Below are positions 22,591-29,978 of a stretch of DNA of 64,000 nt, one piece after another. The notes beneath the pieces were generated by a model, which saw nothing but the letters and a program-made list of their open reading frames with translations, did no database searches and was not told the DNA's origin. The position numbers and the translations under genes are program-made. The DNA is from Nitrospira sp. (GTDB lineage: Bacteria > Nitrospirota > Nitrospiria > Nitrospirales > Nitrospiraceae), in contig JARFXP010000006.1 in NCBI GenBank assembly GCA_029194675.1, positions 114,701-178,700 of the forward strand. The letters run 5' to 3'. The stretch's first letter is position 1, and every line of letters begins with the position of its first letter.

Positions 22591-24406
22591 TGAGAGGCGG
22601 CACTTCTCTTCGTTTGGGCGCCGCATAGTTCACCAGGTAATCGAACAGCCGGATCAAGCGGCTATCCTGACGTTTCTGATCGACCCAGTGACCGATCAAT
22701 CCGATCGTGCGCGACAGGATGAAGAACCCGTTCAAACTATCGACTGGGAAGCCCATATCGACCAACACGGCCGCCATCGTGCCGTCCACGTTCAGAATCA
22801 AATTATCCTTCTTCACCGCCGTTACCTGCTCCACCGCTAAGGCGAAGTCGAGACAGGGCGTTTTGATCTGCAAGCTCTTCACGTAACCCACAAGTTCCTT
22901 CACGCGTTTATCAGGATTACGCAAGCTCTTCACTCGGTGCCCAATCCCCGGCACAGGCCCGACGTGCTTTTTCATGTAAGCCAGAAACTCGTCTACCTTC
23001 ATGTTGTTATCGACAGCATACTTGAACCAGCGGCCGGCATCCGTCACAGCGCCGCCGAAGCGCGGTCCGATCATGATCAAGCCGGCTGCCACCGCTTGCG
23101 ACAGCCCGATGCCTGCGCAGGCCGCGAGAATCGTCGCATAAGCACCGCTCACGCAGGGGCCGTGGTCGGCGGACAACATCATAATTCGCTTGATGATTTC
23201 CGCTTCCTGTTTCGAGATCAACCGCTTGTCCCAGAGAAGACCGATGACATGAGGAATTTCATATCCTTTATTGATCAATTCGGAGGCAGGATAGCCGTCG
23301 TAGCAAGGTTCGTCCCCCCGGTCGTCGCTGATCGTGGTGCGGATGAGCGGCGCCACCACGACTTCGTCCGCCTTCATCGCCTCTTCGACGGTCTTGGGAA
23401 GCCTTGGAAGACTGACCGGCTCAATGATCTCCTTGACCAGACCGGACTTCAAGAATCCCTGATACGTGTCCTTGATCGCAGGACCAAGCGCACCGAACGT
23501 CTCAGGCACCAATGCCCCGGATTTCTTGAGGGCCTCTGACTTCGATCGGGCCGAACCTTCTCCCTTCATCCCTTCCTTGGCACCGGCATGGCCGAACTTC
23601 ATTCCCTTGGGCAAACTTTCCTGACAGAACCCGGAGACGACGCCGATCAGCTTGATCCGGCGCTTCTTCGCACCGTACCACTCGGCCGCCCGTTCTTCGA
23701 GATCGCCACCCATTTCACCGACGATGACCACCGCCTTCGTCTGCGGATCATGCTCGAACATTTCGAGGTAACTGACGTAGTCGGTGCCGGGATAGGCATC
23801 GCCGCCGATACCGATCGCCGTCGTGATGCCGTCGGCGAACTGCGAGCAGATCCAGATAATTTCGTTGGAAAGACCACCCGACTTGGTGATGACGCCGAAG
23901 GAACCTTCCCGATAGAGCTTTGAGAGCACGAGGTTGTCGAACGCTCCGCCGATCACGCCCAACCGGCAAGCGCCGGCGGAGATAATGCCGATGGACGACG
24001 GACCGTTGAAGACCTTGCCCAGCTTTCTGGCATGGGCGCCGAGCAGTTTCGCATCCTTCTCCGGCACACCCTCGGTGATCATCGAGACCACTTTAATATG
24101 TGAATCATCCAGCGCTTCCATTGCGCCCTTCATCGCACGGTCCGCGCCGATGTAGACAAGGCTCGTGTTGATAGTCGGATGGTTCTTCGTTGCTTCCGCG
24201 ATGGTCTTGTAGATTGGAATCGCGATCAAACCGCTGCCGTAGGGAATCTCGTTGGTCTTGCCGGCGTCAGGCGGATAGACGAACGCTTCAACATTGAGCG
24301 GGCGTTTGATCAGGTAACAGAACTCCGCCATGCGGCGGGCAGCGTTGACACCTGCAGCACCACCCTGAATCACCACGTGGGTGTCTTTATTTGCCAGAAT
24401 ACTCAT
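22586..24406 (-). CDS. aclA: ATP-citrate lyase large (alpha) subunit
   Basis: From ATG 24406 (AGGAG upstream) the protein has 606 residues, matching the two-subunit ATP-citrate lyase of Chlorobi and Nitrospirota. The N-terminal half is succinyl-CoA ligase alpha-like with the phospho-histidine in KGMKFGHAGAKEG (His about 273). The C-terminal half is a citrate-synthase-like domain (GPCVSGAYATILAACAGIGL, VPGIGHRVKSL). With AclB it cleaves citrate with ATP and CoA to acetyl-CoA and oxaloacetate, the signature reaction of the reductive TCA cycle. A 27-codon upstream extension consists of repeat sequence and is rejected. Confidence 0.96.
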   Translation of the reverse strand: MSILANKDTHVVIQGGAAGVNAARRMAEFCYLIKRPLNVEAFVYPPDAGKTNEIPYGSGLIAIPIYKTIAEATKNHPTINTSLVYIGADRAMKGAMEALDDSHIKVVSMITEGVPEKDAKLLGAHARKLGKVFNGPSSIGIISAGACRLGVIGGAFDNLVLSKLYREGSFGVITKSGGLSNEIIWICSQFADGITTAIGIGGDAYPGTDYVSYLEMFEHDPQTKAVVIVGEMGGDLEERAAEWYGAKKRRIKLIGVVSGFCQESLPKGMKFGHAGAKEGMKGEGSARSKSEALKKSGALVPETFGALGPAIKDTYQGFLKSGLVKEIIEPVSLPRLPKTVEEAMKADEVVVAPLIRTTISDDRGDEPCYDGYPASELINKGYEIPHVIGLLWDKRLISKQEAEIIKRIMMLSADHGPCVSGAYATILAACAGIGLSQAVAAGLIMIGPRFGGAVTDAGRWFKYAVDNNMKVDEFLAYMKKHVGPVPGIGHRVKSLRNPDKRVKELVGYVKSLQIKTPCLDFALAVEQVTAVKKDNLILNVDGTMAAVLVDMGFPVDSLNGFFILSRTIGLIGHWVDQKRQDSRLIRLFDYLVNYAAPKRREVPPLK

Positions 24407-24414
24407 CGCAATCT

Positions 24415-24497
24415 CCTCTTCAGTGCTGAGTTCTGAGTGATGAGTGCTGAGTTGAAGAACAGCTTCTCCTCGCTCAACACCCAGCACTCAGGACTTA
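24415..24497. repeat. Palindromic repeat, ACTCAG-type family, copy 3 (aclB/aclA junction)
   Basis: GTGCTGAGTTCTGAGTGATG on the left and CAACACCCAGCACTCAGGAC on the right form an imperfect stem. The repeat occupies nearly the whole gap between two genes whose products are needed in equal amounts. Confidence 0.6.
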
Positions 24498-24498
24498 C

Positions 24499-25695
24499 TT
24501 ACTTCTGCAATGCTTTGTCGACGATGTCCGTCAGCGGAGTGTTGCGGTCGAAGACGTGAATGTCGAAGCCCTCGTCCTTCAGTGCGCGCATCGCGTCAAG
24601 CCCTTCTTTTTCACGAGGCCCACCGCGGCGCACCCAAATTTTTACCCCCTTTAACTTGCCGTCACTCTTTGCCTTGCGAAATCCATTGATGATGCCGCCG
24701 AAGGTCTTCTTCACGTCGGTAAAATTAGCGATCGCCCCGCCGACGATGATGTTCTTGATGCCGGGCAATGAGCAGACCTTTTCCGTCAGAACCTCAACGG
24801 CCCAATCGGGTGGATCACCCGAATACTCGGCATAGTTCGCCAACTTGCCGCCTCGCGCCACGACGGCATCGGAGTAGTAGACGCTCGCACCGCCGCCGGC
24901 CGGCAGCATCGCCGTATCGCCGCCTGGAATTTCGATGAATTTGACGGACCCCTTGATTTTGCTGTCAACCCCCATGACTTCCACTTCATCCCTACTGTAG
25001 GCACGCCCAAATTCCGCGGCGAACTGGAAATTCCAATCCGGATGGCGGAATTTGGCATCGCCGTCCAGCAGCGTCACGGCATCGAGCGCAATCAGCTCAC
25101 CGTCGCTCTCGCGTGTGACGACAGGATTCACTTCGAGATACTGCGCATCTTCGTGGTCGAAACAGGCAAACATCTTTTCGGCGAAGTCGGCCATCTTCTT
25201 TGCGACCGGGCCTGTAAACCCTGCCTCTTTCGCGAGTTTTTCAAGCTTCTCCGTGGAAGGAGCTTGCCCGACATCGAGACACAAGCGCTTCACTCGCTCC
25301 CAATTGGACTCCACTTCGATACCGCCGCAATTGGCGACAAGGATCTCGACACCTTCACGAGTGGACTTTACCGCGCAATAGTATTCGTCTTTGTGGGGGA
25401 CCATCTCAGAGACAATGACCTGCGAGATGGTAATGCTCCCGACCTGGCGACCGATCATTTCTTTGGTTGCCGCCACTGCACCACTCAGATCGAGGCCGAC
25501 CTTCACCAGACCGAGCTTAAACCGGGAACCCAGCGCTTCATGCGCTTTGGCAACCAATTTAGTCTGTTTCATCCACTCGTTGACCTGACCAAGCTTGGAG
25601 AGTTCGTCCGCGGAGGTGACAACCGCATAATGTGGAACGTGAATTCCCCACTTCTTCATCAGTCCCATCCCGGGACCTTCCAAGACCTTTGCCAT
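24499..25695 (-). CDS. aclB: ATP-citrate lyase small (beta) subunit
   Basis: A 398-residue ATP-grasp protein of the length known for AclB. It starts MAKVLEGPGMGLMKKWGIHV, contains VAKAHEALGSRFKLGLVKVGL, the EVNPVVTRESDGELIALDAV metal/ATP site, AMLPAGGGASVYYSDAV and a C-terminal domain with IIVGGAIANFTDVKKTFGGI. It is related to SucC but clearly of the citrate lyase type. It is the promoter-proximal gene of the rTCA cluster, with a promoter at 25738-25767 and GGAG before the ATG. Confidence 0.96.
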   Translation of the reverse strand: MAKVLEGPGMGLMKKWGIHVPHYAVVTSADELSKLGQVNEWMKQTKLVAKAHEALGSRFKLGLVKVGLDLSGAVAATKEMIGRQVGSITISQVIVSEMVPHKDEYYCAVKSTREGVEILVANCGGIEVESNWERVKRLCLDVGQAPSTEKLEKLAKEAGFTGPVAKKMADFAEKMFACFDHEDAQYLEVNPVVTRESDGELIALDAVTLLDGDAKFRHPDWNFQFAAEFGRAYSRDEVEVMGVDSKIKGSVKFIEIPGGDTAMLPAGGGASVYYSDAVVARGGKLANYAEYSGDPPDWAVEVLTEKVCSLPGIKNIIVGGAIANFTDVKKTFGGIINGFRKAKSDGKLKGVKIWVRRGGPREKEGLDAMRALKDEGFDIHVFDRNTPLTDIVDKALQK

Positions 25696-25737
25696 GAGCG
25701 TTCTCCTTCGTATTCAACCCAGTCGATAGGGAGCTGG

Positions 25738-25767
25738 ATTGTAGCGGAAATCAACGGGATGACTCAA
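25738..25767 (-). promoter_or_regulatory. Predicted promoter of the rTCA operon
   Basis: On the minus strand TTGAGT (25762-25767) and TACAAT (25738-25743) are separated by 18 bases, giving a leader of roughly 35-40 bases before aclB. Both boxes are close to the sigma-70 consensus. Two downstream palindromic gaps might contain extra promoters but none as good was seen. Confidence 0.6.
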
Positions 25768-25875
25768 GACACCAGAGGGACTACCGTGAAGCGGATCAAA
25801 AGGCCTAGCCTGAAATTTTCAAACCTCGCTCTTACTAAGCCGCGAAAATGTAAGTACTTTTTCCTCTTCTGACCA

Positions 25876-26715
25876 TCACTTTGTAGATCGAAGAGACTGG
25901 CATCGGGGGCAAAAATATGCGCTCCGTTCCCCTTGAAAACGTTGAATGATCCCGCCACAGCGATGTGGACAGGGCTGCCCCTCTTTCCCATAGACCAGAT
26001 GCCGCCGCTTGTATCGTCCTTCTGTTCCATCGGGAGCAAAAAAATCTCGGACGCTCGATCCTCCGCAGGCAATCGCCTCGTGGAGGACCTCACGCATGAT
26101 CCGGTAGAGCTTTTCAATCCTACCCACCGAAAGTCTGCTCACCTGAACATGTGGGTGCAAGCCGGCTCTAAAGAGAATCTCATTCGCGTAGATGTTTCCG
26201 ATACCGGCGATGACTTGTTGATGCATCACGAGAGATTTGAGCCGTCCACGCCGCTCTTGCAAAAGTCTCACAAAGTCTTGCTGCGAGGCGGAGAGCGGAT
26301 CGAGTCCAAATCGGCGGGCGACATATCGTTCAAGCCCCGTCTTGTCCAGCAGGGAAAGACGTCCGAACCGACGAGGATTCCAGTAGCGTAGTTCCGGCTC
26401 ACTGGCTCCCTCGAACGATAACCTTACATGGGTATGCTGGGGATGTTTCGTCCGAGCCGACTGGAACAAGAGAAGTCCGGTCATCCCGAGCTCAGCCACC
26501 ACATAGCGACCGGCTTGAGCCTTCGCAAATCCCAGGACGATGCTCTTGCCGAATCGCTCGACAGATTGCAGGCCAGCACCTCGATACCAAGGCACGGTGC
26601 TGTAGCCTTCTCGAACGATATCCGCCCGTCCGACCCACACATCACGCAATTGTGCTCCAAGGAGACGAGCACGGATTTGTCGAGCGACGACTTCAGCTTC
26701 TGGAAGCTCCGGCAT
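25876..26715 (-). CDS. mutM: Formamidopyrimidine-DNA glycosylase (Fpg/MutM)
   Basis: A 279-residue base-excision repair enzyme that removes oxidised purines such as 8-oxoguanine and nicks the abasic site. The catalytic N-terminus MPELPE (Pro2, Glu3), Lys57 in RFGKSIVL, the helix-two-turn-helix with GIGNIYANEILFRAGLHP, and a C-terminal zinc finger are present. The finger reads CPHRC...CPRC, that is C-x3-C-x15-C-x2-C in place of the usual C-x2-C-x16-C-x2-C: the second Cys is shifted by one residue while the total span is unchanged. The gene appears to be monocistronic and is convergent with nothing; the aclB promoter lies just downstream of its stop. Confidence 0.94.
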   Translation of the reverse strand: MPELPEAEVVARQIRARLLGAQLRDVWVGRADIVREGYSTVPWYRGAGLQSVERFGKSIVLGFAKAQAGRYVVAELGMTGLLLFQSARTKHPQHTHVRLSFEGASEPELRYWNPRRFGRLSLLDKTGLERYVARRFGLDPLSASQQDFVRLLQERRGRLKSLVMHQQVIAGIGNIYANEILFRAGLHPHVQVSRLSVGRIEKLYRIMREVLHEAIACGGSSVRDFFAPDGTEGRYKRRHLVYGKEGQPCPHRCGGIIQRFQGERSAYFCPRCQSLRSTK

Positions 26716-26832
26716 AACTCATCCAAGTTAAGAGCTAGAGAGGAGCTCCATTACGACATGAGGAGTGAGGAAAGGCAAGACGGGCTTGGCGGGATACGAA
26801 AAAGATCGGGGACCGACTCAAGCAGAAATCAC

Positions 26833-26990
26833 CAGGGTGTTCAAAAAGGCTGTCCAGCAAGGCCGCAGCGAGCGAAGAGGCGAGGCGTACTCCGTTCCGT
26901 ATGTTGAACCTCTGAGCGACGCGACCTGCCTGCGCGAAGCCGCTCCGGCGAAGGCAGGGAACGCCGCTGGCAGGCTTTTTCAACACCCTG
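26833..26990. repeat. MITE-like element with terminal inverted repeats
   Basis: The 158-base element begins CAGGGTGTTCAAAAAGGCTG and ends with the near-complement AGGCTTTTTCAACACCCTG. The interior is GC-rich and has no frame of its own. A single related arm occurs at 27886-27909. The right end abuts the stop codon of the phosphatase gene (26991-26993), so it may also act as its terminator. Confidence 0.65.
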
Positions 26991-27401
26991 TTAGGCGGCA
27001 CGCCGGAGTTGGCGGACCTGTTCAATGGCAACTTGAAGATTCGGCAGCGGCATGGCACCAGGCCGCCGAGCCATGACCAACTTCAAGACTTCATCATAGG
27101 TCCGGCCTTCGATGCAGCATAGATAGGCCATGACGACTGAAACGGAGCGGCCCATGCCTGCTCGACAGCAGACCAGCGTCCGACCTTTTGGTGCACGTGG
27201 TTCCAGCCATTGAACCGCTTTCATCAGCTTGGCAGGATCGGCTTTGGCAAACTCTCGAAAAGGAATCTGATGATAGTCCACCCAGGCAACCGGTGTGATC
27301 GTAAACTCTTCGGCGACGAGCAGGAGTGTGCCGATGACCGGAGGAGGCTCCTCCGCATCGATGATGCTGCCTACCAGCAGATTGTCTGTTATCTGATGCA
27401 T
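26991..27401 (-). CDS. Dual-specificity (cyclin-type) protein phosphatase
   Basis: A 136-residue single-domain phosphatase. The active-site P-loop is VCCRAGMGRS (Cys-x5-Arg-Ser), with Cys in the position before the nucleophile where His is usual. Upstream the WVDYHQIPFREF segment holds the general-acid Asp region, and the N-terminus MHQITDNLLVGSI is the family opening (ITDNLYLG). Such enzymes remove phosphate from Tyr and Ser/Thr or from small phosphorylated compounds. Substrate unknown. The stop codon lies at the boundary of the repeat element 26833-26990. Confidence 0.85.
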   Translation of the reverse strand: MHQITDNLLVGSIIDAEEPPPVIGTLLLVAEEFTITPVAWVDYHQIPFREFAKADPAKLMKAVQWLEPRAPKGRTLVCCRAGMGRSVSVVMAYLCCIEGRTYDEVLKLVMARRPGAMPLPNLQVAIEQVRQLRRAA

Positions 27402-27502
27402 GGCGTTTTCAGTATAACCGCACCTTGAGAGACGTCAAGGTATTCTCCTCTGCTCGCTTGTGGTTGCGATTTCATTTCCCCGCCCGTTATACTCGCGTCA
27501 GC

Positions 27503-27862
27503 ATGGTCACTATTACTCAGCAAGAAGTAGAACGTCGCCTAGACACGGTCCCATGCGCCGTCTGCAAACAGTCCAGCTTCGCGATCGACGAACGGTTCAT
27601 GGGAACAGACGGCGACTGGCGAGGCATCTGCAAGAAGTGCTACTACACGTTTCCGGTCTATACCGATATGGAGTTCTATCTTCGGACACAGCCGGATGTG
27701 CCGCTCCGGTTAAAAGAGATTTCCTGCACGGCCTGCAGTCATCAGGGGGTGGGCTTAGACTTTCGAGCCACGTTGTCCGTCCGCGATGCCTATTACTTCG
27801 TGACTTGCCAGAACTGCAAGCGGCAATTCCCTGAGAAATCTTCGTTGGAGGCATTTGAATAA
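27503..27862 (+). CDS. Conserved small zinc-ribbon-like protein, function unknown
   Basis: From ATG 27503 the protein has 119 residues; the 26-codon upstream extension lacks coding character. Three Cys pairs are visible: CAVCKQ near residue 18, CKKC near 48, CTAC near 79 and CQNC near 107, so it may bind one or two zinc ions as a tandem zinc ribbon. Aromatic segments (YYTFPVYTDMEFYLR) lie between. I do not recognise a named family. It is followed by a small acidic ORF on the same strand. Confidence 0.7.
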   Translation: MVTITQQEVERRLDTVPCAVCKQSSFAIDERFMGTDGDWRGICKKCYYTFPVYTDMEFYLRTQPDVPLRLKEISCTACSHQGVGLDFRATLSVRDAYYFVTCQNCKRQFPEKSSLEAFE

Positions 27863-27885
27863 TCGGTAGGAGGTTCAAACCAAAG

Positions 27886-27909
27886 CCAGCGGACTTTTTC
27901 AACATCCTG
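27886..27909. repeat. Single arm of the MITE-like element
   Basis: CCAGCGGACTTTTTCAACAT followed by CCTG matches the right terminal repeat of the element at 26833-26990 with few changes. No left arm is present nearby. Confidence 0.45.
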
Positions 27910-27926
27910 GGTGTATACTAAATCCT

Positions 27927-28109
27927 ATGACTGACAATCCAAAACAGCCTGACATCTCCTCGCCAGAAGAGAAGCCAAAGGAGAGAAAAGAAATCCCCTT
28001 GATCGCCATTCAGGATGATAGTGCTGTGATGGCCGAAGAAATGGCGGATCTGTTCGAAGAAGATAAGGTCTCCCACCAGCACGGCAGCTCGGAACCGGAA
28101 GCGGATTAG
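27927..28109 (+). CDS. Small acidic hypothetical protein
   Basis: A 60-residue protein rich in Glu, Asp, Lys and Pro (SSPEEKPKERKEIPLIAIQD, MAEEMADLFEEDK). No domain, signal peptide or membrane segment is visible and most of it is likely disordered. It starts 64 bases after the zinc-ribbon gene and could be cotranscribed. Composition and the clear start support a real gene only modestly. Confidence 0.45.
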   Translation: MTDNPKQPDISSPEEKPKERKEIPLIAIQDDSAVMAEEMADLFEEDKVSHQHGSSEPEAD

Positions 28110-28383
28110 CCAGTTCGGCTTTCAGCAATCAGCCGTCAGCTTTCCGTTCACCTCATCAATAAGAAAGATTGAGCAGCGTTGATCAGTCCTGCCCTGCTCA
28201 CACGCTTCGGCTCGACCGCAGTAAGGCTCACGCTGCTGATCAGCGCAACTAGTTGGCTTTCTGCTTCGCAAAGCCATCGTCGGACAGCGCCAGCCTCCTT
28301 CGGAACGGCAGCTACTCGCAAACTGCGGTACGTCGCTTTCAGAAAAAATCCCGAATCCCTAATCGGTATCCCAGCCATATTCC
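28110..28383. other. Intergenic stretch with degenerate repeat; no gene assigned
   Basis: Short frames exist on both strands but none has a recognisable domain. Near 28117-28143 the sequence has repeated CAGC/GCTTTC motifs (GGCTTTCAGCAATCAGCC) of the type that fills gaps elsewhere in this genome. Confidence 0.35.
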
Positions 28384-29151
28384 TCATCTCGGTGGCAATG
28401 CAACAAGGTCAAGACCTCCATCAGGCATGATGAAATGTGCGTGGGCACAGAAGTGAACCCCTCGTAGGCCATCACCACTTTCTACAAGGACACCAATCAA
28501 AGATGGAGGAGCGGATGCTGAAACCCTGAAGACTGGAGCCCCACTCATTCCACCTACATGATCCGGAAAACTCAAATTATGCGGGTTGATCAAGACTTCT
28601 CGCCCAGCGTTTTCATCGGCAATGGTAAATCTTCTATCGCCCACATTAGTAACGTAGTCCAATATAGGTAGTACTCTTGTATTGATCCAGCCATCGCCCG
28701 CTTTTCTGTGTAATTTTGGGAAACCCATGATCAGCGCTTTGTCACCAACACAAGCTCCGGTGGATTGGGGGAAATCGAGATCGAAATAATGCTCTTCTAA
28801 CTCCTGACATTCAGCTTCTTGAGGGATCTGGATTGTACAAATGTCGACGTGGTCATCACGGGCGATCACAGGCCACAAGGTGATATCCGTAAACGAAGAG
28901 CCTGGCGCACCAAGCAACACTACGACATCTGAGCCTTGAGTAAGTTTGTCGATCTCAGTGACGAAATGATTGGCCGTAACCAAAAATCGATTCTGCCTTG
29001 TTCGGGCAAGCAGGACTGTCCCCCCGGTTATCCAACCATCAGTCCCTGGGCTAACTCTTGGATAGACGAGAACCGGTGCGACATAGGGAAGTAAGGATGG
29101 CACTAAGGACTCAATCTGCCTTCTGACTTCCTCTCGGATGTGATCGGTCAT
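28384..29151 (-). CDS. Trypsin-like serine peptidase, no signal peptide
   Basis: A 255-residue chymotrypsin-fold peptidase. The triad is readable: His62 in VTANHFV, Asp103 in DDHVDICTI and Ser203 in GGMSGAPVF, with the preceding Gly giving the oxyanion hole. Strand patterns such as GGTVLLAR and ALIMGFP fit the fold. There is no signal peptide or PDZ domain, unlike DegP-type proteases, so it should act in the cytoplasm or on an invading or internal substrate. It lies 44 bases downstream of higA on the same strand and may be cotranscribed with the HigBA module, a setting seen for accessory or defence genes. Substrate unknown. Confidence 0.8.
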   Translation of the reverse strand: MTDHIREEVRRQIESLVPSLLPYVAPVLVYPRVSPGTDGWITGGTVLLARTRQNRFLVTANHFVTEIDKLTQGSDVVVLLGAPGSSFTDITLWPVIARDDHVDICTIQIPQEAECQELEEHYFDLDFPQSTGACVGDKALIMGFPKLHRKAGDGWINTRVLPILDYVTNVGDRRFTIADENAGREVLINPHNLSFPDHVGGMSGAPVFRVSASAPPSLIGVLVESGDGLRGVHFCAHAHFIMPDGGLDLVALPPR

Positions 29152-29195
29152 TCTGAATAGGACTTAAGGTCTCAGACAGAGCGCGGAGGGTTGTG

Positions 29196-29510
29196 CTAGG
29201 CAGCACTCAGTGGCGAAATGCGATTGATTCTACCTTTGGCTTGTTTCGCTGCCTCCCATAGATCAACCGCTCGCTGGGCATTTAGCCAAAACTCAGGGCT
29301 GTTGCCGAACAAACGAGAGAGCCGCAATGCCATTTCGGGGCTCACCGCCCGTCTCTCTCTCAGCACCTCGTTCACAGTCTGGCGCGACACTCCAATGGCC
29401 TTGGCAAAGCCTGATACGGTCAACTTATAGTCCGGTAGGAAGTCCTCGCGCAGCATCTCTCCCGGATGCGTGGGTCGCACCTTCCGAACTCCTTTGTTGG
29501 GAATAGCCAT
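29196..29510 (-). CDS. higA: HigA-family antitoxin (XRE helix-turn-helix)
   Basis: A 104-residue antitoxin. The HigA opening HPGEMLREDFLPDY leads into a helix-turn-helix (LTVSGFAKAIGVSRQTVNEVLRERRAVS) and the family tail MALRLSRLFGNSPEFWLNAQ. It should bind HigB and repress its own promoter. It follows higB after 8 bases, toxin first, which is the normal order for this module. Confidence 0.92.
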   Translation of the reverse strand: MAIPNKGVRKVRPTHPGEMLREDFLPDYKLTVSGFAKAIGVSRQTVNEVLRERRAVSPEMALRLSRLFGNSPEFWLNAQRAVDLWEAAKQAKGRINRISPLSAA

Positions 29511-29518
29511 GCCTCACC

Positions 29519-29800
29519 TCAATGATAGTCGGTCAATTCAACATCATACGCATCACCATCGATAAATCTGAAGCAAATCCGCCACTTCATGTTTACCGAA
29601 ATCGAATACTGGCCCTCTCGATCTTCCTTCAGCTTATGCAATCGGTTGCTCAGGGGAACCTTTAAATCGTCCGCACGTGAAGCCGAATCTAAATATTGCA
29701 GCTTTCGTAATGACACTCTCCAAATCTCGGTAGGAAATCGTTTGGCCTTACCCACCTCATATAGTTCTGCCGTGTGGCGATCGGCAAACGTCCTGATCAC
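29519..29800 (-). CDS. higB: HigB-family mRNA interferase toxin (RelE fold)
   Basis: About 93 residues from the GTG at 29800; a TTG six bases upstream is in frame but lies before the predicted transcription start. The family start (M)IRTFADRHTAELYE is typical of HigB, as are KLQYLDSASRADDLKVP, NRLHKLK and the ending QYSISVNMKWRICFRF...DVELTDYH. HigB cleaves mRNA on the ribosome. The basic residues of the active site (KWRICFRF) are intact, so the toxin looks functional. Confidence 0.9.
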   Translation of the reverse strand: MIRTFADRHTAELYEVGKAKRFPTEIWRVSLRKLQYLDSASRADDLKVPLSNRLHKLKEDREGQYSISVNMKWRICFRFIDGDAYDVELTDYH

Positions 29801-29836
29801 GTGCAAGAGTGTAAACTACCACGTGACATCTTGCAA
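29798..29836 (-). promoter_or_regulatory. higBA promoter with two CACGTG boxes
   Basis: On the minus strand TTGCAA (29831-29836) and TACACT (29808-29813) are separated by 17 bases. CACGTG occurs at 29798-29803 and 29820-29825, 22 bases apart and bracketing the -10 box. These are candidate HigA operators. The predicted transcript would start at about 29801, almost at the GTG codon. Confidence 0.55.
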
Positions 29837-29978
29837 CAGTGCCACCTGAGTCAGCCTTCGATACTTGACGCATCATGAAAGAGCTGAAGTCGCCCGCCCT
29901 TCGTCCGCTGAGGTATTTGTCAGTAGGTTGCAGCGCCAGAAGACATGCACCGTTCGTCACCTCCGCTACAACATCTCA

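Noticed and set aside
24407..24487. Upstream extension of aclA
   Set aside because: The extra codons consist of the ACTCAG-type repeat; the start at 24406 matches family length.
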